NCBI GenBank assembly: GCA_903958265.1
Contig: CAJBSQ010000309.1
Span: 1-7,707, forward strand
DNA: 7,707 bases
Source of the DNA: an uncultured Planctomycetaceae bacterium
GTDB taxonomy: Bacteria > Planctomycetota > Planctomycetia > Pirellulales > UBA1268
Direction: 5' to 3'
The position numbers were made by a program, and so were the translations under genes. Within the stretch, counting starts at the first letter, position 1, and the number at the start of each line of letters is the position of its first letter. Positions 6,734 through 7,707 of the stretch are shown in pieces. The notes under the pieces were generated by a model that was given only the letters and a program-made list of their open reading frames with translations, was not told the DNA's origin and made no database searches.

Positions 6734-7534
6734 CTAGGTGCGGACACGTCGGCCCGTGGCGGGCCGCTTCGGAGCTTTCGGCCGTGGGGACGGCCCCGGC
6801 TCGCGGGCCACTGATTTCATGTGGGTGATCGATGCCACGAGATCGCCGTACCGCTCTCCCTGGACGATCACATGCTGGCGTAGCGCCTGGGCAGCCTTGT
6901 CGCCGTCTCCTGCAACCAGCGCATCGACGATCGCCTGATGCTCGGCAAAGGACGTACCCACGCGGTTGCGGATCCGAAGCTGAAGACGCCGGAATGGTCG
7001 TAGCCGCCGCTGCAGTTGCCCCGCCTGCTCGGCGAGAAAGGCGTTGTGCGCGGCCCCGTAGATGACCTGGTGAAACGCCTCGTTCTCGATAAAGTAGGCG
7101 TCTGCAGACCCCTGGTCGCGAGCCCGCTCGCAGGCGTGGTGCGTTTTCATCAGGTCAGCCTGCTCCTGATCGGTGATCCGGCGGGCGGCGAGCCGACCGC
7201 ACATGGCTTCAAGTTCGGCCATCACCTCGAACATCTCGCAGATGCGGTGCGGGCTCGCGTCGGCCACGACAGCCCCTCGTCGCGGCCGGAGATCGACCAT
7301 CCCCGACGAACTGAGCTGAATGAGGGTTTCGCGGACCGGCGTCCGCGAGACGCCGAACTCCTTCGCCAAGGCCACCTCGTCGAGCCGCATTCCTGGCGGA
7401 TAACGGCCGTCCGCGATCCGTTCCTCGATCATTTCGCGGACAGCAAGAGAGCGTTTGGGGGGCGTGGCAGGAACGGGCATGGTGGAGAAATCCGTCGTGA
7501 GTTGGGGCGAGCCACGCTGCGGGACCAAAATCAT
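6734..7534 (-). CDS. GntR-family transcription regulator, FCD (FadR-type) subfamily
   Basis: A 266-residue DNA-binding regulator. The winged helix-turn-helix spans about 28-90, with the GntR pattern IADGRYPPGMRLDEVALAKEF followed by GVSRTPVRETLIQL and the wing DLRPRRGAVV. The C-terminal FCD domain (about 97-235) is all-helical and keeps the metal/ligand-binding set Asn151, His155 (NEAFH), His199 (EHQAI) and His221 (RQHV). FCD regulators usually respond to small organic acids, including malonate, lactate, pyruvate and uronates, and mostly act as repressors. The last 25 or so residues (from about 242) form a Pro/Arg/Lys-rich tail beyond the normal domain end. The ATG at 7534 has GAAGGCGG 6 nt upstream; a second in-frame ATG at 7480 has no good ribosome-binding site. 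The hydrolase gene starts 19 nt after its stop. A GTATAC palindrome 26 bp before the start suggests autoregulation. The inducer cannot be read from the sequence. Confidence 0.9.
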   Translation of the reverse strand: MILVPQRGSPQLTTDFSTMPVPATPPKRSLAVREMIEERIADGRYPPGMRLDEVALAKEFGVSRTPVRETLIQLSSSGMVDLRPRRGAVVADASPHRICEMFEVMAELEAMCGRLAARRITDQEQADLMKTHHACERARDQGSADAYFIENEAFHQVIYGAAHNAFLAEQAGQLQRRLRPFRRLQLRIRNRVGTSFAEHQAIVDALVAGDGDKAAQALRQHVIVQGERYGDLVASITHMKSVAREPGPSPRPKAPKRPATGRRVRT

Positions 7535-7560
7535 GCTATGCCGCCTTCACTGCTCGAAGT

Positions 7561-7573
7561 GTATACGATTCTA
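7561..7573 (-). promoter_or_regulatory. likely promoter -10 box and GTATAC operator of the gntR operon
   Basis: On the minus strand, TAGAAT (7573-7568) is a good -10 hexamer match, and the perfect palindrome GTATAC (7566-7561) comes 1 bp after it, where a bound repressor would block transcription start. The regulator's ATG is 26 bp further on, leaving a short leader with a ribosome-binding site. GTATAC-cored palindromes are known operators of several GntR/FCD repressors (VanR and MatR types, from memory). The -35 region is not convincing. Confidence 0.45.
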
Positions 7574-7641
7574 GCGTCGTCGCATACGAAAAGAGGTGGG
7601 GCTCCGGAATGCGGCCGCCGCGGCCACGCAGGGGAGTGCCT

Positions 7642-7686
7642 CCGCGGCACCCAGTACGAGCCGACACTCGTGGGCCGCGGGTTTTT
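7642..7686 (+). terminator. terminator-like hairpin with T-tract, plus strand
   Basis: The left arm has CCGCGG (7642-7647), CCC (7650-7652) and ACGAG (7656-7660). A 6-nt loop follows, then the contiguous right arm CTCGT, GGG, CCGCGG (7667-7680), giving 14 base pairs with two small left-side bulges. One G and then TTTTT (7682-7686) follow, as in an intrinsic terminator. No plus-strand gene ends just before it. It may sit in the leader of a rightward gene beyond the window, or end a short RNA. High GC content makes chance hairpins common, so function is uncertain. Confidence 0.4.
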
Positions 7687-7707
7687 GCGGGGAAGATCCG
7701 TCAGCCA

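Noticed and set aside
6715..6747. GTG start at 6747 for the hydrolase
   Set aside because: It would overlap the regulator gene and put charged residues (EKDE) before the signal peptide; the ATG at 6714 has a better placed GGAG.
5962..6828. A 288-codon plus-strand ORF opposite the hydrolase
   Set aside because: It is an antisense shadow in GC-rich DNA; the minus-strand frame has intact catalytic motifs and a signal peptide.
7660..7707. Start of a conserved RNA such as SRP RNA or RNase P RNA at the right edge
   Set aside because: GGAAGATCCGTCAGCC faintly recalls conserved blocks of such RNAs, but the diagnostic loops are not present before the window ends, so it cannot be supported.

Overview
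The window most likely comes from a member of the phylum Planctomycetota (class Planctomycetia). It carries a DUF1559 pseudopilin-like protein (GFTLVELL prepilin motif at the N-terminus, H-x9-DGSVRF motif near the C-terminus) followed directly by a small lipoprotein with a carboxypeptidase-regulatory-like fold. That pair is a hallmark of planctomycete genomes. The window also has a PEP-CTERM surface protein, high GC content, and an agarase-like hydrolase of the kind planctomycetes carry in large numbers. I cannot assign a genus from the sequence.

Layout from left to right. Positions 1-243 hold the 3' end of a PEP-CTERM protein on the + strand. Positions 269-1534 (+) encode a MatC-like dicarboxylate permease. 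The rest reads on the - strand. In transcription order (right to left) it has a GntR/FCD regulator (7534-6734), a two-domain secreted glycoside hydrolase/esterase (6714-4435), a class III (CaiB/BaiF) CoA-transferase of the SUGCT type (4408-3179), a 121-bp gap with a possible promoter, the DUF1559 protein (3057-2005) and the small lipoprotein (1976-1557). The permease and the lipoprotein genes converge with only 22 bp between them. Positions 7535-7707 hold the regulator's promoter with a GTATAC palindrome, then a GC-rich stretch with a terminator-like hairpin on the + strand.

Working model (inference). The first three minus-strand genes are 20 and 26 bp apart and look like one operon: a regulator that probably controls itself through GTATAC, an exported enzyme that could both cleave and de-esterify a polysaccharide, and a CoA-transferase that probably activates a dicarboxylic or related organic acid. 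The MatC-like permease nearby would fit organic-acid uptake. GntR/FCD, MatC and CoA activation together recall rhizobial malonate (mat) loci, but MatA and MatB are absent here and a polysaccharide enzyme is present instead. The DUF1559/lipoprotein pair looks like a separate planctomycete cassette sitting between the CoA-transferase and the permease. I found no tRNA, rRNA, CRISPR array, insertion sequence or phage gene.
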